Of a DNA stretch of 64,000 nucleotides, positions 11,038-21,432 are shown piece after piece. The position numbers and the translations under genes are program-made. The stretch covers positions 50,561,946 to 50,625,945 of the forward strand of contig NC_134465.1 in the NCBI RefSeq assembly GCF_047948215.1, read 5' to 3'. Numbering within the stretch: position 1 is the first letter of the stretch; each line of letters begins with the position of its first letter. Source of the stretch: Lycorma delicatula. Its lineage: Eukaryota > Arthropoda > Insecta > Hemiptera > Fulgoridae. The notes below the pieces were generated by a model. That model saw nothing but the letters and a program-made list of their open reading frames with translations. It was not told the origin of the DNA and made no database searches.

Positions 11038-11170
11038 GTAATATGAGTGCAGTTTTCACATACAAATGGAAGGGTGAAGAATTAGCCCATTTATTGGATA
11101 ATGGCACCAGAATATATGCTCATGTAACTATTGCTAGTCATTGTACACGTCCTTATAACACTATTAACAG
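11038..11170 (+). CDS. internal coding exon of an unidentified host gene
   Basis: A pyrimidine-rich tract ending TTTTTGTAG precedes the exon and AACAG/GTAATAT follows it: good acceptor and donor sites. The 133-nt exon is open in one frame through both splice sites. It takes the last two bases of a split codon, then 43 codons starting NMSAVFTYKWKGEELAHLLD, and ends with two bases of the next codon. The second half includes NGTRIYAHVTIASHC and RPYNTIN. It lacks the homopolymer runs of the surroundings and uses all bases at third positions. I do not recognise the protein; the NGT is a possible N-glycosylation site only if the segment is extracellular. No neighbouring exon is visible within about 11 kb upstream or anywhere downstream, so the introns must be long or this is an end of the gene. 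A solitary captured exon is the alternative. Confidence 0.65.
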
Positions 11171-12095
11171 GTAATATATATTTTTTTATTCTTTAATTTT
11201 TAAATGTAAAATACGTATTATTCATATACTTTACTTAACTGAAATCAGGAAACTGCTAATATTTGTTGTTGATTTTTTTTTTTAATAATTGTAAACCGAT
11301 ATAAAAAAGTCTAAATTTAAAGATTAAAATTGATAATTATTTTTTATAACGTTTTTTTTGTATTAATTTAATATATATATTTTTTATTTTACAAACATAA
11401 ATGACTTTTTAAAAATTTTAATAGAATTCTATCATTTAAAAAGTTTTAAAATGTATAAAAAGTCAAATAACGCGGAATTAGCCAACTTTATTTAATTTCT
11501 GAATATAAAAAAAAAAAAACATTAGATTTGCGTTATATAAACATTATATAAAGAAACATTTGCATTATTAAATTGCAATGTAACCTTCCGAATATATAAA
11601 ATAAATAATTTTTTAGAAAATTCATAGAATATTTTATAGTCATCTTGTTTTAATGTTCTCAGTTGGATTTAGAAGAAAATGTACGATAAATTCATTTTTA
11701 TTTAATAGAACATCTGAATATGTGATTTATGACATATATACGTTATACGTATATACATAAATGTTACGGTAAATTTATTTAATCTGGTGATTATGCATAA
11801 TTACCGGTGAATTTGATTTATCGACTCCAATGTTAGAGAATTTAACAAATATACAGCAATATTCAGTAATTTATTAAATATACCGGACATTTTACATATT
11901 CTCTGTGTTAACATAATTTACATATTAAAATAACACTACTCGTCTATTAGCAGTAATTACTGAATTTATTATTTAAATAATCAAAACATTACTCATTGCT
12001 GTTAATTAGTGTAGGTTAGCGCAAACATTGAAAATATCCTACGGTCCATTTGCTCGCTAACCTCGTTTAATTAACGTTAAATGTATATATATATA
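11171..12095. other. AT-rich presumed intron, nothing recognised
   Basis: Starts at the GTAATAT donor of the exon. Rich in A/T runs; no second exon with clear splice sites could be found on the plus strand. Confidence 0.45.
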
Positions 12096-13356
12096 CACGA
12101 GGTGTGTGAGAAACTGACTTTTTACTTACCAAAGTTTTTTATTTTTTCAAACAAAGACCTTATCGCCTTCAAAGTAGTTCCCTTGGGCAGCTATACACCG
12201 GCGGAGTCGTTGTTCCCACTCTTCGTAGCAACGCTGGAAGGAAAATGGTAGGGTTTTTAACCGGTCGGTCACAGTCTTTTGAATGTTCTCCAGAGTTCCA
12301 AAAAGAGGTCCTTTTAATACACGTTTCAATTTCAGCAAAAGGAAAAAGTCACAAGGACTCAAATCAGGTTAATAAGGGGGTTGAGGAACCGTAGGAATGC
12401 ATTTTGAGGTTAAAAATTCCCTGATGGAAATGGCCGTGTGACACGGGGCATTTTATGCTGAATCATCCACTTGTCTGCAATGTCTGGTCTCACGCGAATC
12501 ACTCTTTTCCTGAGCCTTTCAAGGACACCTTTGTAAAACACTTGGTTGACAGTTTGTCCTGGAGGAACAAATTCTTTATGCATGATACCCCTTCTATTAG
12601 AAAAGCAAATCAGCACGGTTTTGATCTTTGATTTGCTCATTCGATATTTTTTCGGTCGAGATGACGGAGTGTGCCACTCTTCGCTTTGCCGCTTTGTTTC
12701 AGGATCGTACTCACATATCCAGGATTCATCACCTGTGATCACACGATTGTAGAATTCTTGGTCATTGTCATCCTCTCAAGCATACGTTTCTTCGATTGTC
12801 CTTCTGTTCTATTGTGAGGCACCAATTTCGCATGTCCAAGTTGTCTGTCAAAATTTGATGTACGGTGAAAGTGTTTAAATTTAACTGTTCACTTATCTCC
12901 CTTATTGTTAAACAACGGTCTGATCTTACAAGAACCCTCACACGCTTAACGTTTTGGTCAGATTTTGAAGTTGAAGGTCTCCCTGAGCGAGGTTGATCTT
13001 CAACGTGTTGTCGGCCTTCCAAAAATGATTTGTGCTAGCGGAAAACTTGTGCTTTTGATAAGCAAAGTTCCCCATAGGCCTGTTTCAACCTTTCAAAATC
13101 ACACTCGCGGATTCACTAAGTTTAACACACAAAACTTGATCGCACAACGTCATTCTAAATTCCGATGCTCCATTTTCGTAACACACAACTTCACTGATGG
13201 CGCTGTCAAAAATAATGTGTTGGCTGAACGGAGTTGAAACTCGTACTGAGCATGTGGAAGGGATGAACAAACCGGCCCAGCATACATCAGTAGATACAGC
13301 GTTGTCAGATCGCTCGCAGTGTAACCAATCTCATTACTTTTCTCAACACCTCGTAT
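12096..13356 (-). mobile_element. mariner element (irritans/vertumnana-like), dead
   Basis: Left end ACGAGGTGTGTGAGAAAC and reverse-complemented right end ACGAGGTGTTGAGAAAAG form the terminal inverted repeat. TA dinucleotides flank both. At about 1.26 kb it has the usual mariner length. Confidence 0.85.
12147..13300 (-). pseudogene. mariner transposase, several frameshifts
   Basis: Minus-strand pieces in order: HVEDQPRSGRPSTSKSDQNV and REISEQLNLNTFTVHQILTD (N-terminal DNA-binding half, about 12780-13015), then TGDESWICEYDPETKRQS with the first catalytic Asp (12690-12740), KEFVPPGQTVNQVFYKGVLE and IRVRPDIADKWM. The HHDNAPCH box that carries the second Asp is destroyed (reads QHKMPRVTRP). The SPCDFF box with the third Asp follows at about 12350, then ENIQKTVTDRLK and RRCIAAQGNYFEGD to the stop. 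The first ~80 residues are scrambled. At least three frame changes; the family protein is about 345 residues. Confidence 0.88.
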
Positions 13357-13443
13357 ATGTTATTCTGCAACATTGGAGATTTGATTAATCAAATCAAATT
13401 CACCGTTAATTATGCATAATTATCGGATTAATGAAATGTACCT

Positions 13444-13486
13444 AAAACACACACACATACACACGCGCGCGCGCGTACACACATAC
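13444..13486. repeat. CA/CG microsatellite
   Basis: CACACACATACACACGCGCG followed by GCGTACACACATACATATAC between the mariner and the palindromic MITE. Confidence 0.7.
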
Positions 13487-13489
13487 ATA

Positions 13490-14062
13490 TACACCATGTG
13501 TACCACGAAGAGGTATACGCTTTTGATTTATTATCACTCACCCATTTCCCCACCAATTCTATTGAAACCATTACAGACATTTTAACAAAGGTTCTACAAA
13601 TTTTCTATAAAAATTTCAAACTTCTAAGATTTATAGAAACAAAATGGCGGTATTCAAATAAAAAATCAATTTCAGATAAACAATTTTTTTTTTCATTACA
13701 AAACAGCTGGTAAAAATGATTAAAAACAGATCATGTATTATTAAACAGCTGTTCAAATTGAATAAAAAAACTTGATAATTAGCCATAATCATGACTAATT
13801 ATCTAACTGTTTTTAATTATTCTACTTCTAATTATCATCTGTTTTTAATGCTTTTTACAAGCTATTTTGTAATGAATAAAAAATCTTTATCTGAAATTGA
13901 TGTTTTTATTTGAAAGCGACCATTTAGTTTTTATAATTCCTAGAATGTTTAAATTTTCATAGAAATTTTTTAGAATCTTGCTAAAGTTTCGAAAGAATCG
14001 TTTGGAAATGGGCGAGTGATACTAAATCAGAAGTATAAACCTCTTGGTGGGTCACACGGTAT
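13490..14062. mobile_element. palindromic MITE P1
   Basis: The two halves are imperfect reverse complements over nearly the whole length. The left end runs ACCATGTGTACCACGAAGAG and the reverse-complemented right end ACCGTGTGACCCACCAAGAG. Later matched blocks include ATCACTC-CCCATTTCC and AATTTCAGATAAA. Flanked by TA inside TA microsatellite DNA. No transposase. Arms are about 285 bp with a very short loop, so the transcript would be one long hairpin. Confidence 0.8.
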
Positions 14063-14271
14063 ATATATATATATATACACGCACACACAAATTGATTCAC
14101 GAAGAAAATAATATAACAAACTTTCAGGATATGTTCTACTGGTGAAAATAAAGAAGAAAGTTCATATAAACATAGGTTCGGAAACGCTTCGTTAGCGAGT
14201 GTCACTTGGCGAAAGATTTCATCGTGATTTCTGCACTTTCAATAAAATTAAAAAAAGACTGTAATTATTGA

Positions 14272-14451
14272 TTGTATTTAAATACTAGATCGTGGATACC
14301 GGTGTTCTTTGGTGGTTGGGTTTAAATTAACCACACATCTCAAGAATGGTTGAACTGAGACTATCCAAGACTACACTCATACATAACATCCTCATTCATC
14401 CTCTGAAGTAATATCTGAACGGTAATTCCCGGAGGATAAACAGAAAAAAGA
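14272..14451 (+). mobile_element. SINE1, 5'-truncated, nested in FF
   Basis: Homology starts at AATACTAGATCGTGGATACC, lacking the tRNA-like head, and ends GGAGGATAAACAGAAAAAAG. Target duplication GACTGTAATTRTTGA at 14257-14271 and 14452-14466. Nine bases of unknown origin (TTGTATTTA) separate the left duplication from the SINE. Confidence 0.8.
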
Positions 14452-14483
14452 GACTGTAATTGTTGAAATCCAAATTAAGGGGT

Positions 14484-14651
14484 GTCGGCCTTCGTGGCGC
14501 GAGTAGTAGCGTCTCGGCCTTTCATCCGAAAGTCCCGGGTTCGAATCCCGGTCAGGCATGGCATTTTTATACACGCTACAAAATCATTCAACTAATCCTC
14601 TGAAATAATACCTAATGTTGGTCCCGGAGGTTAAACAAAAAATAAATGAAT
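14484..14651 (+). mobile_element. SINE2 with tRNA-Glu-like head and SINE1-type tail
   Basis: The head has a box A (TGGCGCGAGTAGTAGCG) and a perfect box B (GGTTCGAATCC). The segment CTCGGCCTTTCATCCGAAAG aligns with the anticodon arm of eukaryotic tRNA-Glu(TTC), but the loop is 8 nt and the acceptor ends do not pair, so it is not a working tRNA. After TTTTTATACACGCTACAAAA the tail reads TCCTCTGAAATAATACCTAA and CCCGGAGGTTAAACAAAAAA, which is the SINE1 tail. TAAGGRGT flanks it. Confidence 0.82.
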
Positions 14652-14931
14652 AAGGAGTCAATTTAATCATTTATTTGAAATTTGACCTGAAAAATTGAAA
14701 AAAAAAAATAATAAATAGGTTACTGAGCTGTTTTTTCTTAATAGTTTACGGGAAATCTGGGGTAAAAGACAAAATATTGTGGTCCAAAAACACATTATTT
14801 CATAATCAATTTATGAAAACGTTTTTGATGGAAATCCATCATAATAAAAGAAAATAAACAATATATATTATTTGATTTACAAAAAAAATTCTTAAATTGC
14901 AACTGTTTCCTTAGGTGTTACAAACAGAATA

Positions 14932-15105
14932 CTAGATCATAGATACCGGTGTTCTTTGGTGGTCGGGTTTCAATTAACCACCCATCTCAGGAATGGTCGA
15001 CCTGAGACTGTATAAGATTACATTACATTTACATTCATACATAACATTTTCATTCATCCTCTGACGCAATACCTTACGTTGGTTCCAGAGTTGTTTCCGG
15101 AGAAA
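14932..15105 (+). mobile_element. SINE1, 5'-truncated
   Basis: Starts AATACTAGATCATAGATACC, at the same internal point as the 14272 copy, and ends in a degenerate GGTTCCAGAG tail. Flanks GTTACAAACAGAA and ATTACAGACAGCA are a plausible diverged target duplication. Confidence 0.75.
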
Positions 15106-16269
15106 GAGAGAGATGTATTACAGACAGCACACACAATAACTTGTGTATTATGTATGTAAACCTGAGGAAGGTACTTCATACCGAAATAGCTATTGTGATA
15201 TTTAAAATATTTTTTGGGAAAATGAAATAACATATTTGTTAATTTTATTTTTGGCGTAAAATAACATTGTTAAATAGGTAATAGAAACATGAAAGTTTTT
15301 AACAAAACTTGTAGAGAATTTAATTCTGAGTAAAATGGTATGATTAAAGTCCACAGAAACTAAATGGAAACATAAGAATTTCGAAGTCTATTAAAAAGGA
15401 AACATATTGAAATGTAACATGTTTTAACTAGTTGTTAAAAGAAAGAAAATTTCCAGAATTACAAAACAAAAAAAAAGAATAAATATTGTGGAATAATAAC
15501 AAATATAATTACTGATTTAAAAAAATTAAATTAAATATACTTGCTGCTGAAGATATCCTTCGCGCCACACTGGATACAGAACGCTTTATCTACTGTATTT
15601 ATCTACATTTAGATACATAATATCATAGTATTTATGTATATATATATATATATAAAATTAAGTCGTAGGTCATTTCTTAAAAATTTTAGGTAGATCTGAT
15701 TTACACCCACAAATGTATTTACGTTTGTACATTTAACATACTTTAAATTTTGCTACGTTTTGATTTAGAAATACTTCTTCTAAAACCAACGTATTTTATT
15801 GGTTTTAAGATGTATTTTAACGATGTTTGACAGATGATTTTAAATTATAAATGTTATTTCATATATTTACTGAGAAACCATCACATATATATTCGTCTAA
15901 ATTCATTTTGCAAGAACACATTTTCTAAATATATATTACAATTAGATTATTTAATATTATACTCATGTTATAATCATCAATTATTTATTGCCTCATCAAT
16001 TTTGTTATGTACAAATCAATGAACATGTAATTACTTTAAAATTGATCAACAGTTTAGAGGAGGTCATAAAAGTCAAGATTTACAAAAGCTTCAATATGCA
16101 CAATTTGCTTTGATTAGATTACTTTTCATTACATAATACTGTATAGAGTTTTATTATAATTACATAGCGACGTAAGGAAAAATAATAAAACCGGCTATGG
16201 CTGTTGCATATCTTTCCCGGCTATGACGTTCAAGTTAAACCATTTTAAGCTCTACTTGTATTTTTATGA
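15106..16269. other. mostly unassigned; hammerhead-like motif at 15160-15190
   Basis: CTGAGGAAGGTACTTCATAC-CGAAA near 15162 has the order CTGANGA, 4-bp stem, GAAA. The rest is AT-rich with a TA tract near 15640. A 62-codon frame around 15834 is AT-driven and not protein-like. Confidence 0.35.
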
Positions 16270-16821
16270 CAGTGGCGCTCGTAGCTAAAATTAGTTGGGG
16301 TGCTGCTCCAGAAAATTTTTTTTGGGCCTTTTCAAGGTCGTGGTTAAAGTTTTTTTATAAAATAAAAGAACCGAAAAAAATGAATCAAATAGAATAGCTG
16401 GAAGCAGGATAATAATATAATTCTACACTTTATCACATTCAAGAATGTGGTACACGGTTTTTAAACACAACACACGCGAAGTAATAAAAACCTACCACCT
16501 CCACGCCAGGGTCGGCGCTACGGGAGCGACAGTGCTTTCTCTCCCTTGCAGCCTCGCGTGCAACTTCCTATGTGAGCATGCGCACAACGGCCAAACACCA
16601 TGCCGCTGGAACTGTGAAGCGCAAAGTTCCATACAAGGAATTTTGTATCTTTTTCATAAATGCGGTGATAGCTACTGACATTAACCTTAACGACTACATA
16701 TTGTACAAGTATAAAGAAATAATTACAGAAAAAAGACTCATTATATTTAATGTTATCGATAATATGAGGTGGAAATAGGAGGTGCTGCAGGTCCACAGTG
16801 CCGATACGCGAGCTGCCACTG
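16270..16821. mobile_element. hAT-like non-autonomous element H, copy 1
   Basis: Terminal repeats CAGTGGCGCTCGTAGC and (reverse complement) CAGTGGCAGCTCGCGTATCG. Flanking TTTTATGA and TTTATGTT agree only when shifted by one base. A second copy at 57419-58976 has a perfect 8-bp duplication, fixing the boundaries. The 112-codon minus-strand open frame inside is not conserved as a protein in the second copy. Confidence 0.78.
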
Positions 16822-17019
16822 TTTATGTTAAAATAATTCCTTTTTACTGAAAACAATAAACAAAATTATGAACGTGTTGCAAAATATCAACCAAAAATGA
16901 CATTTTTCATTGACACATGATAGATTTGGAGAATACTGAATGACAGATTGCAGTTATTATCATCGATAATATTATTATTATTTTTGTTTATTATCTGTTG
17001 TTAATTGTTACTTGTATAT

Positions 17020-17321
17020 CTCTCTCTCTTTTTTCCTGTTTAGCCTCCGGTAACTACCGTTTAGATAATTCTTCAGAGGATGAATGAGGATGATATGTAT
17101 GAGTGTAAATGAAGTGTAGTGTTGTACATTCTCAGTTCGACCGTTCCTGAGATGTGTGGTTAATTAAAACCCAACCACCAAAGAACACCGGTATCCACGA
17201 TCTAGTATTCAAATCCGTGTAAAAATAACTGGCTTTATTAGGACTTGAACGCTGTAACTCTCGACTTTCCAAATCAACTGATTTGGGAAGACGCGTTAAC
17301 CACTAGACCAATCCGATGGGT
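17020..17321 (-). mobile_element. SINE1, full length
   Basis: Same structure as the 8993 copy, with a 12-bp target duplication TTACTTGTATAT (17008-17019 and 17322-17333). Confidence 0.88.
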
Positions 17322-17575
17322 TTACTTGTATATATCTAAATAGTACATTATGCAACGAGCCTATAATGAGTTATTTTTGCAATTTAAGATGTTTCTGCCA
17401 AAAAAAAAAAAAAAAAAAAAATACAATGAAATTGTAAACCGTACGGGAAGAGTCTCACCGATATCATTTCTTCCGTTTAAAAAACAAAAATGTCTGTAAT
17501 ATAAATAAAACTGTTTTTAGCAAAACTATACTGATATCAAAAAAGGTAAAACACTACATTTCTATGTAGTGTTTT

Positions 17576-18870
17576 GCCTTGTTTAAAAACAAGGCAAACG
17601 CTGCATTAGAGACAGTTGCTAGATGGCTCATTGATAGGGGATTGCAGCTTTCGATTGAAAAATGTAAATACATTAAATTCACTGGAAAACGTGTATTGCA
17701 GCCAGTAGATATACGAATTGGAGACTATAATATTGAGGAAGTAACAGTATTAAAATATCTTGGAGTCATCTTACAGAAAAACTGCAGATTTACTGAGCAG
17801 GTACTAAGTGTCTGTCAGAGTGCGGAGAAACTGACTAAATGTCTAAATATAATTTTGTCAAAGCAAAAAAAAGAGTTTTAGCGACAACCGTAGTATCAAC
17901 AATGATGTATCCCGTGCCGGCATGAAGTTGTGCTCTCACTATTAGCAGAAATAGAGACAGGTTGAAGAGAGCACACAGGGGGTTACTACTGGAAGTAGTA
18001 TCTGCCTACAGAACTGTTTCTTACGAGGCCCTCTGTGTACTCTCGGGAATGTTACCGATTGACCTTATCGCCAGATATAGAACTGACAGGTTTTTAGGGA
18101 GAGCAGAAAATGAAGTCTGGGAAAACATACATAGAATCTGGCAAGAGAGATGGGCGGAGGCTGGAGTGGCTGGATGGACAAGAACCTTAATTCGAGAATT
18201 AACAGGATGGATTAACAGGCGACATGGAGAAACTGACTATTGGATCACCCAGTTCCTGACGGGACATTGGTGTTTCAATGGTTATCTCCATAAGGTGGGA
18301 AGAAGGAATGAACCCACGTGCATGTACTGCGAACAGGACGATGATTCTGAGCATACGTTTTTAGTATGTAATAAATGGATCTAAGATACGACGCGGGTAT
18401 TCATGGAAAAACGCCGAAGGGGACCATGGATTTCATGCTCAACAGTAAGGAGAACTGGATGAAGGTCGCTGATTATATAAAGACAGTACTAAAACAGAAG
18501 AATGAAGATGAAAGAAGTATGGGTTTCTAGTATGTTAGGTTGGGTGGACAGCCTCAGCGGTGAGAGCCAGCATGCTTAGGTGTGCTGGTTTCAATGATCC
18601 TCTGAGGACTCCTTGGGGTGTGCTCTAGGGACATGAGAGTATTATAAAAGATCCGGGGGTCACATCACGACTTGTAGGTATGATGTGGTTCCATAGAGGA
18701 CATAATAGAGAACAAAAAATCTCAAAAGAGCCACCGATAGGCCTGACCTGCCATGCCGGTATATAGCCGGTAGGCGGGGAGGCCCTATTAGAGTAACGGA
18801 CACTCCCCTGGGTGGCGTAATACCATCAAGTCGGTCCGGCCCAGGGGAGTAGAGAAAAAAAAAAGAAGAT
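17576..18870 (+). mobile_element. R1-like LINE, 5'-truncated, with 3' UTR and poly-A
   Basis: Begins inside the reverse transcriptase C-terminal region and ends GGCCCAGGGGAGTAGAGA plus A-run at about 18855-18864. The 3' UTR block TGACCTGCCATGCCGGTATA also occurs, diverged, in the fragments at 1353 and 26720. The left junction is two adjacent perfect hairpins (17548-17575 and 17573-17598). Confidence 0.82.
17579..18384 (+). pseudogene. R1-like reverse transcriptase, C-terminal part, broken
   Basis: The first frame (17579-17881) reads ALETVARWLIDRGLQLSIEK, TGKRVLQPVDIRIGDYNIEE and VTVLKYLGVILQ, the thumb region after the palm domain. A frameshift/stop follows. The second frame (17962-18384) reads RGLLLEVVSAYRTVSYEALC, LPIDLIARYRTDRF, TDYWITQFLTGHWCFNGYLH and a zinc-knuckle-like CMYCEQDDDSEHTFLVCNKW (CxxC-x8-HxxxxC). 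This tail is characteristic of R1/LOA/Jockey-group LINEs. The palm motifs, including FADD, and the endonuclease are absent through truncation. Confidence 0.85.
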
Positions 18871-19605
18871 ATTTCTTCCGCTCAAAAAACAAAAATTTCT
18901 GTAATATAAATAAAACTGTTTTTAACAAAACTATACTGATATCAAAAAAGGTAAGACACTACATTTCTATTATCAAAATCTGTTATTAATTTAGGATTTT
19001 GTTTAAAAAAAATACATGTTAAATAAAATTCTTACCGGCCCCGATTTCATTTATATGTAAAACATATCAAATTTACAGAAATAATACAATTCTTATGATT
19101 ATTCGTTGTTTAATAAATGAAATCGGTCCGGTTTGAAGTTTTATTTAATATGTATTTTTTTTTAAAATATAATTCTAAATTAATAACAAATTTTGATAAT
19201 AGAAATGTAATGTCTTACCTTTTTTGATATCAGTATCATTTTATTATAAGCAGTTTTATTCATATTACAGAAATTTTTGTTGTTTGAGCGGAAGAAATGA
19301 AATCTGCGAGATTCTTACTGTATGGTTTACGATTTCATTGTAATTTTTTTGGATATCACTGCCTTTTTTTGTTAAATTATTTTTTTTGTTTTATGAATTA
19401 CTTGATTGTTATCTTGTGGATTTATTATTAAAATTTCTTGCCTCAGAAAAACAAGTTGAATTTCAAGGCCAATTTTTTTGTTGATAGTTAGTCATATCAT
19501 TCATTCACTTCGGACCACATTTTTCCTTTTTTAATAAAACTAGTATAATGAACTTCACGTATCGAAGATCCGTGATGTAACATTACACTTAGTATTTTGT
19601 TAAGT

Positions 19606-19902
19606 AACCCACCGGGTTGGTCTAGTGGTGAACGCGTCTTCCCAAATCAGCTGATTTGGAAGTCGAGAGTTCCAGCGTTCAAGTACTAGTAAAGCCAGTT
19701 ATTTTTACACGGATTTGAATACTAGATCATGGATACCGGTGTTCTTTGGTGGTTGGGTTTAAATTAACCACACATCTCAGGAATAGTCGAACTGAGAATG
19801 TACAAGACTACACTTCATTTATACTCATACATATCATCCTCATTCATCCTCTGAAGTATTATCTAAACGGTAGTTACCGGAGGCTAAACAGGAAAAAGAG
19901 AG
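19606..19902 (+). mobile_element. SINE1, full length, perfect target duplication
   Basis: Starts AACCCACCGGGTTGGTCTAG, then GTGGTGAACGCGTC, box-B-like GTTCAAGTACTAG, ends ACCGGAGGCTAAACAGGAAA. A 15-bp duplication AGTATTTTGTTAAGT flanks it exactly (19591-19605 and 19903-19917), suggesting a fairly young insertion. It is a good reference copy for the family. Confidence 0.92.
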
Positions 19903-19917
19903 AGTATTTTGTTAAGT

Positions 19918-20760
19918 GTAACCCTCGATTTTTATCGTATCCATGAACACATTTTTTATATTATTATTATTAAATAAACTTTTTTTATTTTTTCATATAT
20001 TAGTTCAAATTTTAGAAAAATAATTTCACCGATCAAATTTATTTCTTTTTTATGTAACAAATCTTTTTTGCCACATTTGCAACACTTTCCTACTGTTGGG
20101 GTTTTTTTGTTTTATTAGTGACTATAATCCTCTTGTAAACTAGACTTTTATTTTTTAATGAAGTGATGGGAATTAAAAAAATTGTTTCATCTTCAGTACT
20201 TTCCATTTACATAATACTTATATATATATATATATATATATATTATTAAAACCAGTTGTAGTATATTTCCTTTGAAATTTTATTATTTCAAGCACATTAT
20301 CATGTTTTTGTACGCTACCTAAGTAATATCAAGTATCGATATCTAGCGGCGCGATTCGTAAACCCCCCTTTTTGAGGAAAAAGTGTCATATTCTAGTCCC
20401 GCGGTTCATCAAATGGAACAAAAAAGTTCAACAAAATTCGAGGTATTATTTGAAAGTATTTGTTATAAATCTAATAGAACTGAAATAAAATGTTTTCATG
20501 CTTATTTTTTAATTTTTTCCCCATTTTCATTTCAGTTTTTGGTTAGATCATGTTTAGAACTGTAAACATAGTTCCGCCGTCCGTCCAGTTCTGCGGACTC
20601 TTACTGTCGAAGTTCAAACGAGCTTCTTGATAATTTAATACATCTTCACTGATGGGAGAGCTCCCAAATTTGTTAAAAAATCGAAAAAAATGTTATAAAT
20701 TTAATTTTAATTTATTTAAAATCATTATTAGTGAATGTTTTAATCATTAAATAAACTTTC
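19918..20760. other. AT-rich stretch, nothing recognised
   Basis: TA microsatellite at about 20218-20242. Short GC-richer patch near 20570-20630. A 60-codon open frame at 20383-20565 has no recognisable similarity. Confidence 0.4.
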
Positions 20761-20774
20761 TGATCCATGAACCC

Positions 20775-21055
20775 CTTTTTTCCTGTTTAGACTCCGGTAA
20801 TTACCTTTCAGGTAATACTTCAGAGGATGATATGTATAAGTGTAAATGAAGTGTAGTCTTGTACAGTCTCAGTTCGAATATTCCTGAGATGTGTGGTTAA
20901 TTGAAACCCAACCACTAAAGAACAACGGTATCCACGATAGTATTCAAATCCGTGTAAAAATAACTGACTTTATTAGGACTTGAACGCTGGAACTCTCGAC
21001 TTCCATATTAGCTGATTTGGGAGGACGAGTTCACCACTAGACCAATCCAGTGGGT
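20775..21055 (-). mobile_element. SINE1, near full length
   Basis: Minus-strand head AACCCACTGGATTGGTCTAG and tail CCGGAGTCTAAACAGGAAAA. Flanks TGATCCATGAACCC (20761-20774) and TGATGCATGAGCCC (21056-21069) are a 14-bp target duplication with two differences. Confidence 0.87.
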
Positions 21056-21269
21056 TGATGCATGAGCCCACAAATTTAAAAAAAAGTCGAAAACTTGTTT
21101 TTAAAAATTCTGATGCTAATATATTAGTATTAAAAATGCTTTATTTTGTTGAGAATTTATGCTTCAAAAATTTAAAGATTTAACTAAAGGGTGATTACAA
21201 ATGAAATATACACTTTCGATTGCTTATTAAAAATTTATTTTTTGAGATTGGATGATTACTTACGTGTTT

Positions 21270-21390
21270 ATATATAAGAATTATTTATAAATGTTCAATA
21301 TATGCATCGTTTCTAATTCGACAGATATCAACACGGTAATCGAATGCGTCCCAAACACGTGAAAGCATATGCCGGTCAACGGTAGCAACA

Positions 21391-21432
<42 letters not shown>

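Larger units (their letters stand above)
14085..14830 (+). mobile_element. MITE family FF, copy interrupted by two SINEs
   Basis: The family signature is TTCATATAAACATAGGTTCG, then GAAACGCTTCGTTAGCGAGT, then TTTC, then (after the inserts) ATCCAAATTAAGG and TGTGGTCCAAAAACA. The same order occurs at 49862-50200 without inserts. Other copies are at 29683-30472, 43661-43808 and 51640-52129. Their termini (CAGAGTGATTC, CAGGATGATTC) and TA flanks resemble those of the mariner-superfamily elements here, so FF is probably non-autonomous. No coding. Confidence 0.6.
17400..19350. mobile_element. long fold-back element P2, split by an R1-like LINE
   Basis: Without the LINE, the left half (17400-17565 plus 18971-19075) is an imperfect reverse complement of 19085-19350. 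Matching blocks include ATTTCTTCCG, TTCTGTAATAT-AATAAAACTG, ATACTGATATCAAAAAAGGT and CATTTCTATTATCAAAAT. The turn is near 19080. The 100 bp before the LINE (17466-17565) are repeated after it (18871-18970). No coding. Confidence 0.75.

Noticed and set aside
14484..14570. Possible functional tRNA-Glu gene (good box B, TTC-like anticodon arm)
   Set aside because: The acceptor strands do not pair, the anticodon loop is 8 nt, and the same head occurs in several copies with SINE tails and target duplications.
16518..16856. 112-codon minus-strand open frame as a host gene
   Set aside because: It lies inside non-autonomous element H and is not kept in the second copy at 57.4 kb.
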